NCBI RefSeq assembly: GCF_018687715.1 | Contig: NC_056761.1 | Span: forward strand, 19,618,001 to 19,682,000 | Direction: 5' to 3' | Length of the DNA: 64,000 nt | From: Carya illinoinensis | Taxonomy: Eukaryota; Streptophyta; Magnoliopsida; Fagales; Juglandaceae | Part shown: in pieces, positions 22,141-34,309 of the stretch | Numbering within the stretch: position 1 is the first letter of the stretch | How the letters are laid out: every line of letters starts with the position of its first letter | The notes under the pieces: model-generated | Databases searched by the model: none | Told to the model about the DNA's origin: nothing | Seen by the model: only the letters and a program-made list of their open reading frames with translations | Position numbers and translations under genes: made by a program

Positions 22141-22276
22141 ACACCCATTTTGAAAAAGAGTGGAGCTTACTGTTAAAAAGTTAATTTTTTTATGTGAGTC
22201 TCATATTTACTCACTTTTTTCAAAAGGAGTGTGCGACGTTTGCGCATTCTATTACTTCAAATATCATTTCTCATAA
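22141..22276. mobile_element. Hairpin MITE, copy D
   Basis: TTTTGAAAAAGAGTGGAGCT pairs with CACTTTTTTCAAAAGGAGTG across an AAAAGTTAATTTTTTTATG centre. It ends GCGCATTCTATTACTTC, then AAATATCATTTCTC, the same end as copies A and B. Confidence 0.8.
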
Positions 22277-23312
22277 AAATATATACAACAAAAGAATTAA
22301 ACATGTTTGGTTTCCAACTTTTTTACATTTATTCAAAAAAGATTCAACTTTAATCTGAACATGATCTATTAACACTACAAAAAGTTCTTTTAAAAAAAAT
22401 TCCATCCAATCATTCCCCGAATGAATTTTTAAAACATATTATTACAAAAGCCTAGACAATTGCAAAAAATCTCCCAAAAATATCTCTCACAACAATAACT
22501 GCAAATTTATTACTTGTCGCAAATAACAAGGTTTTTTTTTTTTTGAAATCGTCGCAAATAAACAAGTTAGACCCAACTTAAGGATTGAAAAATTGGAATG
22601 ATATTTTGGGAGGGATGTGAGGAGGAAGTTTAAGTGGACCCATTAATAATATAGGATGTCATGACCTGAAATACATAAGCACAACCACCTCTTATTTTGG
22701 GTGGTACATGATTAAATTGTAGAAAGCTTACCCTTTTGAACCACACGCAATATCTTTTTCTTTATATATATATAATAGAGCTACTTTCATTTTATATCTT
22801 TAACACCAATATATTTATCTTTTTCTTTAATGTTTTCATAGTATATTCATTTTATAAGTTGTCAATTCTTCCATATATACACACACTTACATATACATGC
22901 ATTTATTCTATTAATTATCAGTCTTTATATATATAATAGAGCTACTTTCAAAACGATACACTAGAATGCACTGGTAATGTGATATTCCGTTCTAGTGCTT
23001 AAACCAAAATGATCACTAGAATGGAATTTAAACTTTGCTTACTAGATTAAAACTGGCAGAATCAGGTACTAAGAAGTATCCAACGAAGGAACATTAGGTC
23101 TCGGCTTGTCGGGTTATTTAGGTTTGTGTCGGATTATTAGGATTCGAGTTATCAATCAGCCAACCCTAACTTAATCCATATAACAAAATCTGTCAGTCGA
23201 GTTAGGGTCACAGGTCATACATCTTTTTTCCATTCTTCAAAACTGTTTTGTGCTGGATTTATTTTGATTATATAATTATTATATGGATTTCTCATGAATT
23301 TGATTTATACTA
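22277..23312. other. AT-rich spacer with a possible truncated CACTA end
   Basis: CACTACAAAAAGTTC at 22374 resembles a CACTA-type terminus, and CTCGTCGCAAATAA words recur near 22520-22560, but no matching inverted end was found. Otherwise AT-rich, no gene. Confidence 0.4.
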
Positions 23313-23615
23313 GATTTTTTTCATCCCCAAGCAAATGGTCAGTTTGAGTGGACCATCTAGATTTTGGAGGCCATGGTTCAAGCTTTTGTGTTAGACTTCA
23401 AGGGAAGTTGGTAAGGCACTTGCGACTAATCAAGTTTGCATACAATGTCATCAGTTATTGTGAGAGTATTAGGGCCGCACTATATGAGGTGTTGTATGGG
23501 CACAAGTGTCAATCCCCGTTGTATTAGGATGAGGTAGGTAAAAGGAGGATGATGGGACCAAGTTAATTCAGACCATGTATGACATGGTATTAGTAATCTG
23601 TAAGAGACTGGCAAT
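23313..23615 (+). pseudogene. Ty3/gypsy integrase fragment
   Basis: In pieces of all three frames the sequence follows the integrase C-terminal core of gypsy elements: HPQANGQFEWT, QAFVLDFKGSW, FAYN-like LHTM, then YEVLYG-like MRCCMGT and LIQT-like Q-SDHV. At least three indels and several stops break it. About 100 residues remain, without LTRs or other pol domains nearby, so it is an isolated old scrap. Confidence 0.65.
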
Positions 23616-23659
23616 AGCCTCATGCATGCTCGCATATAAATATTTGGGAAAATGTTGGA

Positions 23660-23800
23660 TAAAATTCTAGAGTGTGTAAACAATGCATACTCTTATTGAA
23701 AAAAATAGAAAAAATATAGAATTTACATAAAAACATTATTTTTTTAATAGTAGGCCTTACTTGTTTTCAAATAGAATGCGCAATACTTATAGAGTTATGA
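23660..23800. mobile_element. Hairpin MITE, copy E
   Basis: GTGTGTAAACAATGCATACT, ATTGAAAAAAATAG, centre CATTATTTTTTTAATAG, TAGGCCTTACTTGTTTTCAA, ATGCGCAATACTTATAGAG. The order and spacing are those of copies D and F. Confidence 0.75.
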
Positions 23801-24529
23801 CTGTTTATTGCATTACTGAAAGAGTAGTACTACTTACTCTTTTACTTATAATTTTGCTAGTTCTATTTAATGCTTGGTGATATGCAATGCTAGCTTGTTT
23901 TGCACGAGGATTAAGGTAAGTGACTATGATCATATCTTTCCATATTTATTTTTTGTAAATAAAGTCTTTCGCAACTATATACTTAAAGTAAATAATGTTT
24001 ATAAAAGGTATATGTATATGTATATGCATGAGCCTTTGTTGGTAGCCAATTTTCATGAACTCCATCTATGATGAAGTTATTACATGAGATTGTGATACTG
24101 TATAAATGATAATGTGATTTGATATTATATAGTACAACTATTTGTTTTAATGAATGAAATGAAAGGTAAGGTAAGGTAAAGTTAAAGAAAAGAAAAGAAG
24201 ATGAAAATGTATGATTGCATGTGATTATTGATGTTAATGTACTAGCCATGACAATGAATAAAGTACCATGAGGTTAGGGCATTACAAGAGAATCGGTTTT
24301 TTGAGACAAAAAAATTTGTCTCGAAAAATCAGAATTTCGTCCCTAGAATTTTTTGGAGATGAAAATTTTTTGTTTCTATTTTGTATCAGAAAGACCGTCT
24401 TAGAAGGTTTTTCAGAGACAAAAATTGAATTTCGTCTCCAAAAAGTACTTTTAGGGACGAAATTGGGCGAATCAGTTGAAACCGTTTGAATGGGAAATTC
24501 TTTTTGAGACAAAAAAATTTCATTTCAGA

Positions 24530-24890
24530 ATGAAGTTCGAATGAAAAAATTACTGTTCGAACAACAAGAAATGTTAATTCGAACCAACAACCATCTCTGA
24601 CTGAATCCGTTCGAACAACACATTTTGAAGTGACTTTTGTTCGAAGAAAAATTTTGACTGTTTGAACAGACAATATATTTATGGAAATCTTTTGTTCGAA
24701 CGAAGTTTTGAAAAATATCATTATTCGAATGATTTTTTAATTGTTCGAATAAAGGCACTGATTGTATTTCCCGATACGTTTGAATGGATTTTTTATGTTC
24801 AAATGGATATGTTTTTGTTCGAATATATGCATAAATGGTAATTTATCATTCGAACGGATTATTTAAAGTTCGAACGGTATTGATCAAACA
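24530..24890. repeat. Left subterminal TTCGAA-motif array
   Basis: About a dozen copies of GTTCGAAC / ATTCGAATG variants occur at irregular 20-40 base spacing. CACTA transposases bind short repeated subterminal motifs, which this resembles. The palindromic TTCGAA core makes orientation ambiguous. Confidence 0.75.
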
Positions 24891-25002
24891 GAATAAAATT
24901 TAATTAAAAAGAATATACTAATACACATTGTAATCTATATACATCAATTGTTCAAATGTTTACAAACATCATAAATAAAGGTAATTAAAAAAATTAAATG
25001 AA

Positions 25003-26527
25003 CTATGATTGTGGTGGTACTGGTGGCATAGGGTTTTGAGACATCATTGACTGGAATTGTTCAAACATTTTTTGGTTATTTAATTGTAGCCTCACTCCTA
25101 ATCTTGCCTCTAAATGTGCTGCTTGATTTAATCGGGTCAGCAACTCTTTTTTCTTCGACCTCAATCGTTCTATCTCAAGTGTAGCTTCCTCTAACCTCTT
25201 AGTCTAGTCGTCATTTGATCTGGCTTTAGAAGAGGATGATGATGTTGAGGATGGCTTCACGCAATGTCCTAAGCCCCTCAAATATTCAGAACGTGATCCA
25301 AGAACTTGAGAAAAGATTTGAGCATCTTTGATAGATGATTCATCAAATGGATCCGCAGCAGTGTCTTTAAGAGATTTTATCTTATCCTACAAAAAGAAAA
25401 ACATTAAAATTAGTATAGGTAACAAAAATATATTTAGACAATGAAATTAAATAAACTTAAACTTACATAATTTGCCTATGCTTCAGGATTGCTCCAAACA
25501 CCATCACGATTTTTATGTACTTTAGCATACAATTGGGTCAGATCATAATCAGTAGGATTATCTTCTTGCTGCAAAATGAAAATTAATATCAGAATTTAAA
25601 CCAGAAAAGTGTATGTATTAATATTTAATGGAGACTAAAATAACTAACCATTTTTTTTATAAGCGATGAAAAGATCGAGAACCCGCATGATGGTGTATCA
25701 TTAAATTTGATCTATTTGCTTTGTTCACCGTACTCCGTTGCTAAAAAAAAGTATTATAATTTTATGTTTAATACATCTATCATATTAAAAAAAGACAGCA
25801 CCGAAATTACCTGATAAGAAGAATCTTCAAACAGATCACAAACTTTCTTCCATTCGTTTGGTGGCATTGCTTAGAATGGATTTTGATGCGCCTCTATCGT
25901 AGTACTGAACTTCTAATAGTATGCATGACATCGACCTTTGTACCTCTGGAATGCATTCGACATCAGTTCCTCAATCATTAGTCGATCCTCTCGTCGGCCA
26001 AAATTTAGTTCAAACTTATCCTTCAAAAAATTAGAAGCAATTAGTATAATTTCAAAAGTTATTTAAATAAAAATGTTCTCTAAAGTAACTTATTATTAGG
26101 CAACGATTTTCGATGTGATCTTTCACATCTTGGGGAACTTTAGCACGGGAGGATGTAGCCATTGATACATACGTGCAAGTAAGTGTACCAATATAAGAAG
26201 CAAGTCAAGCTGCTGAATCCCCAGAGCCACCGGTGTGATCATCAGGTATATCAATTTTAATTTTATCAACTTTCCTTACTTTCTCTATGCCGACACCCCT
26301 CGTAATGCCTCTAACTTGACGCTGATTTACAATAGCTATATATACAAAAATTAAATCATATATTTTAATTAAATTAATCATATAATTTAAAAGATATACA
26401 ATGATAAAATACGTTATTTTGGTTCTGGTTTTGGTGATATTGGCCCACCATTGTTGACAGGTGAATCACACGGGGAGTTAGTAGGTGGTGGGGATGGCTC
26501 ACATGTTCTTTTGCGTTGAGGAGGCAT
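25003..26527 (-). pseudogene. CACTA accessory ORF, Ptta/En-Spm type (PF03004-like)
   Basis: Minus-strand ATG at 26525-26527 opens MPPQRKRTCEPSPPP. After an intron the text runs RGITRGVGIEKVRKVDKIKI, later AKVPQDVKDHIENR, then a PSCGFSIFSSLIKKM exon ending at a GT donor near 25650. The next exon begins QEDNPTDYDLTQLYAKVHKN; the last has QVLGSRSEYLRGLGHCVKP and a coiled-coil tail (LEEATLEIERLRSKKKELL) to TAG at 25003-25005. These are the landmarks of the second protein of plant CACTA elements, which binds the subterminal repeats. Stops and frameshifts in the middle exons and one TAG in the coiled-coil exon disable it. Confidence 0.75.
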
Positions 26528-26616
26528 ATCTGTTTTAAATTATAATAAATTATTATTCAAAAAAATGGGACAATCTTTTTATAAGAATTATACCTACACA
26601 AATATCTGTTTGAAAA

Positions 26617-29600
26617 TTATTTGGTATCAGTTTTGTTGGACCAGTCGCTCTCATTATCAGTAGACAGTTCAGTTGATTCATGTTCTTCCGACATGTCACC
26701 TTCAATTACTTCGGGTTGAACATCTTCTCTGCGCAATGGGACCATGTCATATTGGCTTAGATCAACAAATAGATTGATGCCTAATTCATTTTCTTGATAT
26801 GCTTCTTCATGGTTTGGACTATCAACTTCTTCATGTGGTTTGTCTGCCTCTGGAATATAATCATATACATTTCTTGGTACAAACTTCTCGACTACCCGCC
26901 ATGGATTTTCGAACTTCAGATCATCTAAATAAAAAACTTGATTTGCTTGGTTTGCGAGAACGAAAGGATCGTCCTCATACAATTTGCGAGAGGTATTGAC
27001 ACTCACAAAATATTCATCTTTACGCACTCCCAACCTAGGATTTGAGACATTCCACCAATTACATTTAAGTAACCAGACCATATATTTCCCTACATACTTT
27101 AACGCTATGATATCTTCCACAATTCCGTAAAAGTCGATATTATCATCCCCATGGCTTCCTTCGACTACGACCCCACAATTTTGAGTTTTCCTATATCGTT
27201 CTCTGTCTGTTGTGTGAAATCTATATCCATGCACCAAACATCCTGAATATTGGATAGCCCACTTAGATGGACCACATGCCAAAGCATATACTTCTGGTGA
27301 GATTTCACCTGAATGTTCACTATATTTCAATGCAACCTACATAAATAAATTTTATTCTACTCATATCAATATTATATATAAATATCAATACCATATACAA
27401 AATGTATAAAATTTAAAATAATTATGCATATTTATTTTTAGTAATACCGTATGTTCAAACCACGAGGTAAATTCTTTTTCGTGCGTCTTTTCTACGTTAG
27501 TCACACAATTCGTGCAAAGTAGTTGTATATATTCGCTGCGTATGTTAATGTGAGCTATTAATTGGTATCAATATATACTATATTATTATAAATACACTTA
27601 AAAATACTATTAAATTAGATGATCATCACTAACCTCAAATAATGTTCAATCTCTTCACAGTTATTCAAGACATAACAGCGAGCTCTTTCAAACTCTCGCC
27701 CACATAGGTCATAGCCCCATTGTGCACCAATGGGACGTACTTTCTGGAAAAACACAATAAATGCTGACGAAAATCCCATTTGTCAACCTTCATAATTTCG
27801 ATCCGGTCTTGTAAATCTAGTATCAACCCCACGAAAATACATTGAACAAAGTGTATACCACTCATTATGAATATATGACTCTGAGATTGATCCTTCCGGA
27901 CGAGCCTTATTCCCTACAGATCGCTTAAGTTTTTCCAAAAACCGTTCAATAGGATACATCCATCTATATTGAACAGGGCCAGCAACTAACGCCTCACGAG
28001 GTAGATGCACAACTAAATGAACCATTACATCAAAGAATGAAAGCGGGTACAAACTCTCCAACTTGCACAATATCAATGCAATGTTAGCTTCCATTTTTAA
28101 TAAGGCATCAACCTTCAATGTTCTACTACAAATACTCCTGAAAAATCGTCCTAATTCTATCAGAGCTGCACAAACATCTCGAGTAAGCTTTCCGCGCACA
28201 CCAATTGGCAACAATCGCTGCAGAAATATATGATAGTCGTGACTTTTGAGACCAGTTATCTTCCAATCATGAGCTCGGACACATCTTGACATGTTTAAAG
28301 CATAACCATCGGGTAATTTGATTGTCATGAACCAGTCATAGAATTTATTTCTCTCATCACTCGAAAGTGTATACCATCCAAGGGGCATATAAGCTGACGA
28401 CCCAGTATCTTACAAATGCAACTTCGATCTTATTCCCAACTCTTTCAAATCTTTACGAGAGTTGACTGTATCTTTTGTCTTCCCTTGTATTGACATCAGG
28501 GTTCCCAAAATATTCTTGCATATATTTTTTTCAATATGCATAATGTCTAGATTGTGATGCAGTGTCCAGGTAGACTAATATGGCAACTAAAAAAAAAATA
28601 CTTTTTTTTTGTCCAATTCAATTCCACTGCTTGTCTTTTCTTCTTTCGACATCTTGCATTTTTCCCAAATCTATTGTCTGGAACATCTTCCAATTGAGTG
28701 AGAATATCAATACCAGAATACTCTGGTGGTGATGACCTATGCTCAACCCTTCCATCAAACAATGCTCTATTTGAACGCCATCTATAATCATAAGGTAGAT
28801 ATCGACGGTGTCCCATGAAACATAATTTCCGACCATTCGTTAACCACTGAGACTATGTATCTTTGAAGTAAACAATCTCTGAAGTCGAGGAATAAGCAGA
28901 AAATATCTTAGCACTTTATGGGGTACATTACGCTTATCTGATGTCCATCTTGACTCATGACACACCTGACATGAATCAAATTCTGCATATTGCTTCCAGA
29001 AGAGAATACAATCATTTTTACATGCTTGGATGATATTATAATCTAATTCTAAATCTCGCTTCAATTTGTTTGCTTCATAAAAATTTCGAGGTACTATGTT
29101 ATCTTGTGAGAGAGCCTCTTTAAATAATCCAAGCAACATATCGATGGCCTTTGCAGAAATACGACAAATAGACTTAATATGGAGCAGCTTGACAGTGAAT
29201 GACAACTTGCTATGACGGGTGCACCTTGGGTACAATTCTCGTTGTGCATCCTCCCACAGTAATCCAAATTCTTTATTTCCCTCAAGTGATTGTGCAGATG
29301 TTCCTTCTCCATCCCTGGCACCAAATATGCCTGCGCCAAGATCCCCTAACATTTCAGTCATATCTTCTCTATTATCATAACTATCATCAGAAACATCATC
29401 ATTTATGTTGTCTGTGCCGATCTCATTACATTCATCCATCTGATTGAGATTACTGTCAAATCGAACTCCCTTAGGAAATGATTCGCCATGTAAAACCCAA
29501 TGTGAATATTTTGGATCAAACTCATTTAGGAATAAATGATCTTCCACAGCCATCATATTGTATGAACTAAGGTTTTTGCACTTCTTGCATGGACATCTTA

Positions 29601-29718
29601 TAAATCCTCGACTATCAACACTCCCACAAGCAAATTTTAAGAAAGACTTCACCCCTTGTGCATATTGCTTATAGTCTCGACCAAGTGTATCTCCCAACAA
29701 CATCCAACTCTTATCCAT
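26617..29718 (-). pseudogene. CACTA transposase (tnp2 type), multi-domain, broken
   Basis: Minus-strand ATG at 29716-29718 opens MDKSWM, a transposase-associated N-domain with CPCKKCKN. Then comes the tnp2 catalytic region with FDSCQVCHESRW, LPYDYRWRSN-RALFDG and HNLDIMHIEKNICKNILGTL. DUF4218 follows (LPREALVAGPVQYRW, IERFLEKLKRSVGNKARPEG), and DUF4216 comes last (WAIQYSGCLVHGYRFHT, DFYGIVEDIIALKYVG, KCNWWNV). Introns at about 27536-27633 and 27337-27447 have GT-AG borders. Damage: a frameshift after HSLSG near 28840, a frameshift near 28560, an in-frame stop near 28410 just before DTGSSAYMPLGW, and a stop ending DUF4218 at about 27783. The C-terminal exon (to 26617) is open and Asp/Glu-rich. 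Confidence 0.88.
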
Positions 29719-30269
29719 CTATAAAAAACTCAATTCATGGGATAAGCACTATCAATAAACTATTACAATAAACGTGTCTGGGTACCATCTATTTTTAAGG
29801 TAGTTGGTCCTATCCCATTCGAGAGACTATCATCTATATCGCATATATACTCAGTCCAAAACTCATATGTTAGTAAAAATTTCGGCAGCATTTCCCTACA
29901 ATTCTTCAAGTATGCTAGTCACGGTAAGTCATCGACCCTATTCATGGGCCGAGAAACTTACGAACTACAAACTCGAAGAATGTAAGAAAATGCGAAACTA
30001 AAATTTTAATTGACTAACACGTGAGTTTTAACTGAATATATATACCATATAGATGATAGAATCTCAAACTATCCACTTTGGACAATTCAAGAGTTGTATC
30101 CAAACATTCTTTACTGCATGTAAAGAATAGAAAATCCAACCCCTCAGTAATAAACATAACAAGTATACATCACAAATACATTACAAAATTACATTACAAG
30201 TATACATGATGGACCCTTAAATGTATTTAAGTACTTATAATTCTTTATTTAAAGATTCCATCAAGTTAA
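29719..30269. other. CACTA upstream region, no gene
   Basis: Upstream (minus strand) of the transposase. It is AT-rich, no coding frame with a known domain was found, and it probably contains the transposase promoter. Confidence 0.45.
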
Positions 30270-30900
30270 TAATCTTAATTAGAGTACTTAAATATTTTCA
30301 AATATTTAATTATAATTTTTTATAACTTATATTTCATAATTATAATTTAAGTATTAATTTATTTAATTAGAAATTATAAATAGAATTAATTATGCATTAT
30401 AATTCTTTAATTAAGTACAATAAGAATATTTAGAGTATTAATCATCTTAATTAGAGTACTTAAATAATTCTGCATATTTAAGTTATAATTTTTTATAACT
30501 TATATTTTATAATTATAATTGAAGTATTAATCTATTAATTAGAGTACTTAAATAGAATTAATTATGCATTATAATACTTAAATAGAATTAATTATGCATT
30601 ATAATTCTTTAATTAAGTACAATAAGAATATTTAGAGTATTAATCATCTTAATTAGAGTACTTAAATAATTCTGCATATTTAATTACAATTTTTTATAAC
30701 TTATATTTTATAATTATAATTTAAGTATTAATCTATTAAATAGAATTAATTATACATTACAATTATTTAATTAAGTACAATAAGAATATTTAGAGTATTA
30801 ATCATCTTAATTAGAGTACTTAAATATTTTCAAATATTTAATTATAATTTTTTATAACTAATATTTTATGGTTTTTTTTAGTATTAATCTATTAATCTAT
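30270..30900. repeat. AT-rich tandem repeat inside the CACTA element
   Basis: The phrase CTTAATTAGAGTACTTAAAT recurs near 30274, 30446, 30649 and 30806, and TATTTTATAATTATAATT(T/G)AAG follows each. The unit is about 160-200 bases, and one unit contains an extra 28-base internal duplication (ATAGAATTAATTATGCATTA). Homogeneity suggests recent expansion or gene-conversion-like exchange. Confidence 0.75.
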
Positions 30901-31049
30901 TAAATATTTTCACTAATACATTAAACTTCTTTTATTAAATATCAAGTAATTATATTTTAAGTTTTCGAATATTACAATACAGTACTTAAATATTTACAAT
31001 TATACATTATAATTACATTTTATAATTACATTATAACTATCATTTAATT

Positions 31050-31180
31050 GATACTGTTCGAACAAACACTCAATATGTTCGAATACAATAAAGCCATCAT
31101 TTGATTCCGTTCGAACTGAGTACATTCAATTCAAACGGTATTCTGAGTGTTCGAATGGGTTAAAGCTAGAAACCAGTCAC
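31050..31180. repeat. TTCGAA-motif cluster, internal
   Basis: GTTCGAACAAAC, TTCGAATACA, GTTCGAACTGAG, TTCAAACGG, GTTCGAATGGG. Same motif as the left array, about 1.4 kb into the upstream side of the transposase. Confidence 0.65.
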
Positions 31181-31659
31181 GAAAAAGAGTAAAAAATTGA
31201 ATCGCAAAATATAATTTTCACATACATAATGGCATATTTCAATACAATACATTAGAAACTATATGATTATCCTTAAATATGATTATTAAATAACTTAGAA
31301 AACTATAAAAACTTACCTCTAATTTTTGCAATCCAATAAAAATATTAATCCACAATACAATAAAAATATCAATCCAATAAAAATATAAAAACACATTAAA
31401 CAACTGTTCTATCCCAACCAATAAATGCAACAAATGAAATTGTACTTGTAAACGAAAATCGGAATGAAAAATAACAAAAAAACCATTTACCTCTTGTCCT
31501 TCTTTCTTCTCTCTCAAGAATCTCTTCTCTCTCACTTCTTTGAAGCTCTCTCTCTCTCCACAACACTTTCTAACAGCCTCTGCCACGCTCTCTCTCCCTT
31601 TTTTAAACTTCAATCCGAGTGAAAATGAAGTGAAAGAATTGGGTTAATAATATATGAAT

Positions 31660-31900
31660 TTACATTCGAACATATTTTTTTACAAGTTCGAATGCGAAAA
31701 TCATAAAAACCGCAAATTTTTCCCACAATATTTTCATGTTCGAATTAATAATATTTCAGTTCGAATGGAAAAAAAAAATATTCTCCAGCATATACCGATA
31801 ATTTGATACGAATTTTCCCTCCAAACAAAAAAACTTCGTTCGAACAAAATTTATATCTATTCAAACAATTTTATATGCGTTCGAACAGATAATAATAGAA
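31660..31900. repeat. TTCGAA-motif cluster, internal
   Basis: Seven or eight variants (ATTCGAACATA, GTTCGAATGCG, GTTCGAATTAA, GTTCGAACAAA, GTTCGAACAGA). It follows a CT-rich minus-strand segment (31500-31610) that looks like a promoter/leader. Confidence 0.65.
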
Positions 31901-31914
31901 ATATATAAATATAC

Positions 31915-32120
31915 ACCAAATAGCATAATACTAAGTGTCACTAATAGCATAATACTAAGTTTCTTATCAATCTATAATATTATGTATTACTAATAGACTA
32001 ATATTTTATTTAGTATCACTAATAGTGTTATACTTATAATTAGTATCACTATAAGTATAATACTAAGTATCACTAATAGTATAATACTATCTATTATAGT
32101 ATATATAGCATAAATATTTG
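31915..32120. repeat. Short AT tandem repeat (AATACTAAGTATCACTAATAG-like)
   Basis: Irregular repeats of TAATACTAAGT and ATCACTAATAG with a period of about 25-30 bases lie inside the CACTA element. Confidence 0.55.
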
Positions 32121-32461
32121 AAAACTAATAGTACTATAATACTTTCTAATATATTCTAAGTACTTGGTTTATTAATTACTAATACACAAACTAAATATAT
32201 TAGATATATGTATTTTATACTTATATTTAATGCAATGTTTTACTATAGACTTAGTATATTACTATATAATGCAATGCTTTACCTGATACTATTTTATACT
32301 CATCTAATGCATAATTTAAGTATTAGTACTAATATTAGTATATATTGTTTTACATCTTGTACTTATATATATCAAATTATTTATGAATGATTACAATATT
32401 CATTCAAATATATACCCTTTCAGTTTGAACTGATACCCTTTCCGTTCGAACAAATTTACGT

Positions 32462-32600
32462 TATTTAAGCCGCGATACAGTTTCTTCTCCGGCCATTTGT
32501 GCATCCTCTCATTCAAACCGTCCAATCGAATCCTCCGTCGTTCGTAGCCCCAACGCCGCCACAAACTCCGACCAAGTCCTCAAATCCCCTACAACAAGAG
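32462..32600 (+). promoter_or_regulatory. Probable 5' UTR exon of the plus-strand CACTA ORF
   Basis: A C/T-rich leader (TTTCTTCTCCGGCC..., CCTCCGTCGTTCG) ends at an AGAG|GTATGG donor near 32600. A TTTGTAG|AT acceptor at 33211-33212 precedes the ORF's ATG by 15 bases. This arrangement resembles a non-coding first exon and intron. Confidence 0.4.
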
Positions 32601-32839
32601 GTATGGGTTAAATTCCATTTATTTTTACCGATTAAATCATTGGTTTTGGGGGGTTTAGATTTTGAATCAATCCGACCTCATTTTGTTGTTTTGGGGTTAA
32701 ATGACACAAAAGTAATCGGTAGAAATGATGGAGCTTTACTCCTCAATCATTTCTACTGATTAAAATATTGGTACATTGAATATTTTGGATTTGTAGATTC
32801 GGGACTGAGTCGACTCAACCATGTCTGTTTGGCTCAGTC

Positions 32840-33130
32840 CCATTCGAATGAGCGTAAATTCTATTAGAATGAAATTTATTTCAATTCGAATGGAATTTAT
32901 ACTCATTCGAATGGAAAAGAAGTTCATTCGAATGGACTTCTTGCTCATTCAAATAGATGTTTTATGAGGTCATTCAAATTAATTTTATGGTCTTTCGAAT
33001 GACGTTAAATTCCATTCGAATGGACTTTTACTTCATTCGAATGAAAATTTAGGCCATTCGAATTGAATTTTAATCATTCGAACTAAACATGATATTTGGC
33101 AGCCCTTATTCGAACGGATTTGAATCCATT
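32840..33130. repeat. ATTCGAATG motif array
   Basis: Densely repeated ATTCGAATGGA / ATTCGAATGAA variants, more than ten in 290 bases. Here the variant with AATG flanks is dominant, unlike the GTTCGAACGG form seen elsewhere. It sits inside the intron upstream of the plus-strand ORF. Confidence 0.75.
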
Positions 33131-33227
33131 CAAATAAAGACTTGCCAAATACTGCAGCACAATATTTATGTCCTCTAATTCACTTTAGTTAAATTACATA
33201 ATTATTTTGTAGATCAACAGTATACTA

Positions 33228-34309
33228 ATGGCAAGTAGCAGCGGAAGAAAACGTTCCTGACCCAGATAGGCCAAAGTAGCGAAGCAGCTCCTTCTCAGCC
33301 TGTCGTGTGGCCTATACTTGTTGAGCGGGAGATCATTCTAGATGACTTCCATGATCTCACTTGGGAGGGATGGAGCATACATGACATCATCACCGATCGT
33401 GGATGGACCCCGATCTGTCGGCAGAGGGGCGCAGCATGTCCTGAGATGGTCGGTGAGTTTTTCCGTGCCATGGAAGAGCAGTCTGGTGATGCTCTGTGCT
33501 ACAACTTAGTAGTCCGGGTAGTGAGTATTATCTTCTCTCCCCGCGTTATTGCTGAGTTTCTTGATCTGCGGCGAGAGCCCAGTGCATATCCTGCAGCACC
33601 AGCACCAGATAGAGCAGGGACTGCACCCTCTAGAGAGGACACACTAGTCGCATCCTCATTGCCAGCACCAGATGTACAGACCGCAGAGCTAGATGCTGGC
33701 TCGAATGATAGTGAGAACCGCGTTGAGGTACTTGATGATGGTCTTACACACAATCAGGTTTGTGACATTGTGCGAGAGCCTTCGGCTCCTCCATATGATG
33801 GCAGTAAAGTGATCCGACAGGCCGACTGTATAACATTTTTAAGAATGCTTAATCTGATTGTCGGATATAATATTGATCCGAAAAAGTACAAGACTGATTT
33901 CAGGATCGAGCGGGCCAGATTTTTCTGACGGTTAGCACAGGGGGAGTCGATTGATCTGGCATTATATTTCTTCCTCCGTATTCGATTAGAGTCATGCTAT
34001 TCGGGTGGAGGTAGTCTACCATTTGCACTGCTAATATCTAACCTCCTACTCCAATCGGGGGTTCAAGTGATTTCGACTAAGCGGAGGACCCCACAGATGG
34101 GGTCTGTCAACAGAATCACATTCAGCAAGAGCATGGGTCACTTGCCAAAGAGTCATGCAGTACAGGATCAGCCTCCGCCTACTAATCCAGCTTCTACTGC
34201 TGCTGCCCCTGTTGAGAGACAGCCTGCTAGAGCTACTCCAGATGAGGTACGAGCTATATTGGCGGAGCACTGCCAAATTATATTCAGTGACTTCATTCAG
34301 CCATCATGA
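33228..34309 (+). pseudogene. Plant transposon ORF, PF20167-like ('putative plant transposon protein')
   Basis: ATG at 33228 opens MASSSGRK. An indel near 33250 shifts to the frame reading PSQPVVWPILVEREI. The body contains HDLTWEGWSIHDIITDRGW, PEMVGEFFRAMEEQ and VVSIIFSPRVIAEFL, the pattern of a domain found in many plant CACTA and retroelement ORFs (GW..., an EFY-like box, a 'V.FSP..I...L' box), then LPFALLISNLLLQSGV. The stop TGA at 33926-33928 interrupts an otherwise open frame that continues to TGA at 34307-34309. The molecular role of this family is not known to me. Its location inside the CACTA element, on the opposite strand to the transposase, suggests an element-borne accessory gene. 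Confidence 0.65.

Noticed and set aside
22374..22388. CACTACAAAAAGTTC as the end of another CACTA element
   Set aside because: No inverted partner or target duplication could be found within the surrounding 1-2 kb.
31239..31613. 124-codon minus-strand frame with charged N-terminus
   Set aside because: The first half is CT-rich leader sequence and the second is AT-rich spacer inside the CACTA element. No homology recognised, so more likely promoter/5' UTR of the transposase side.
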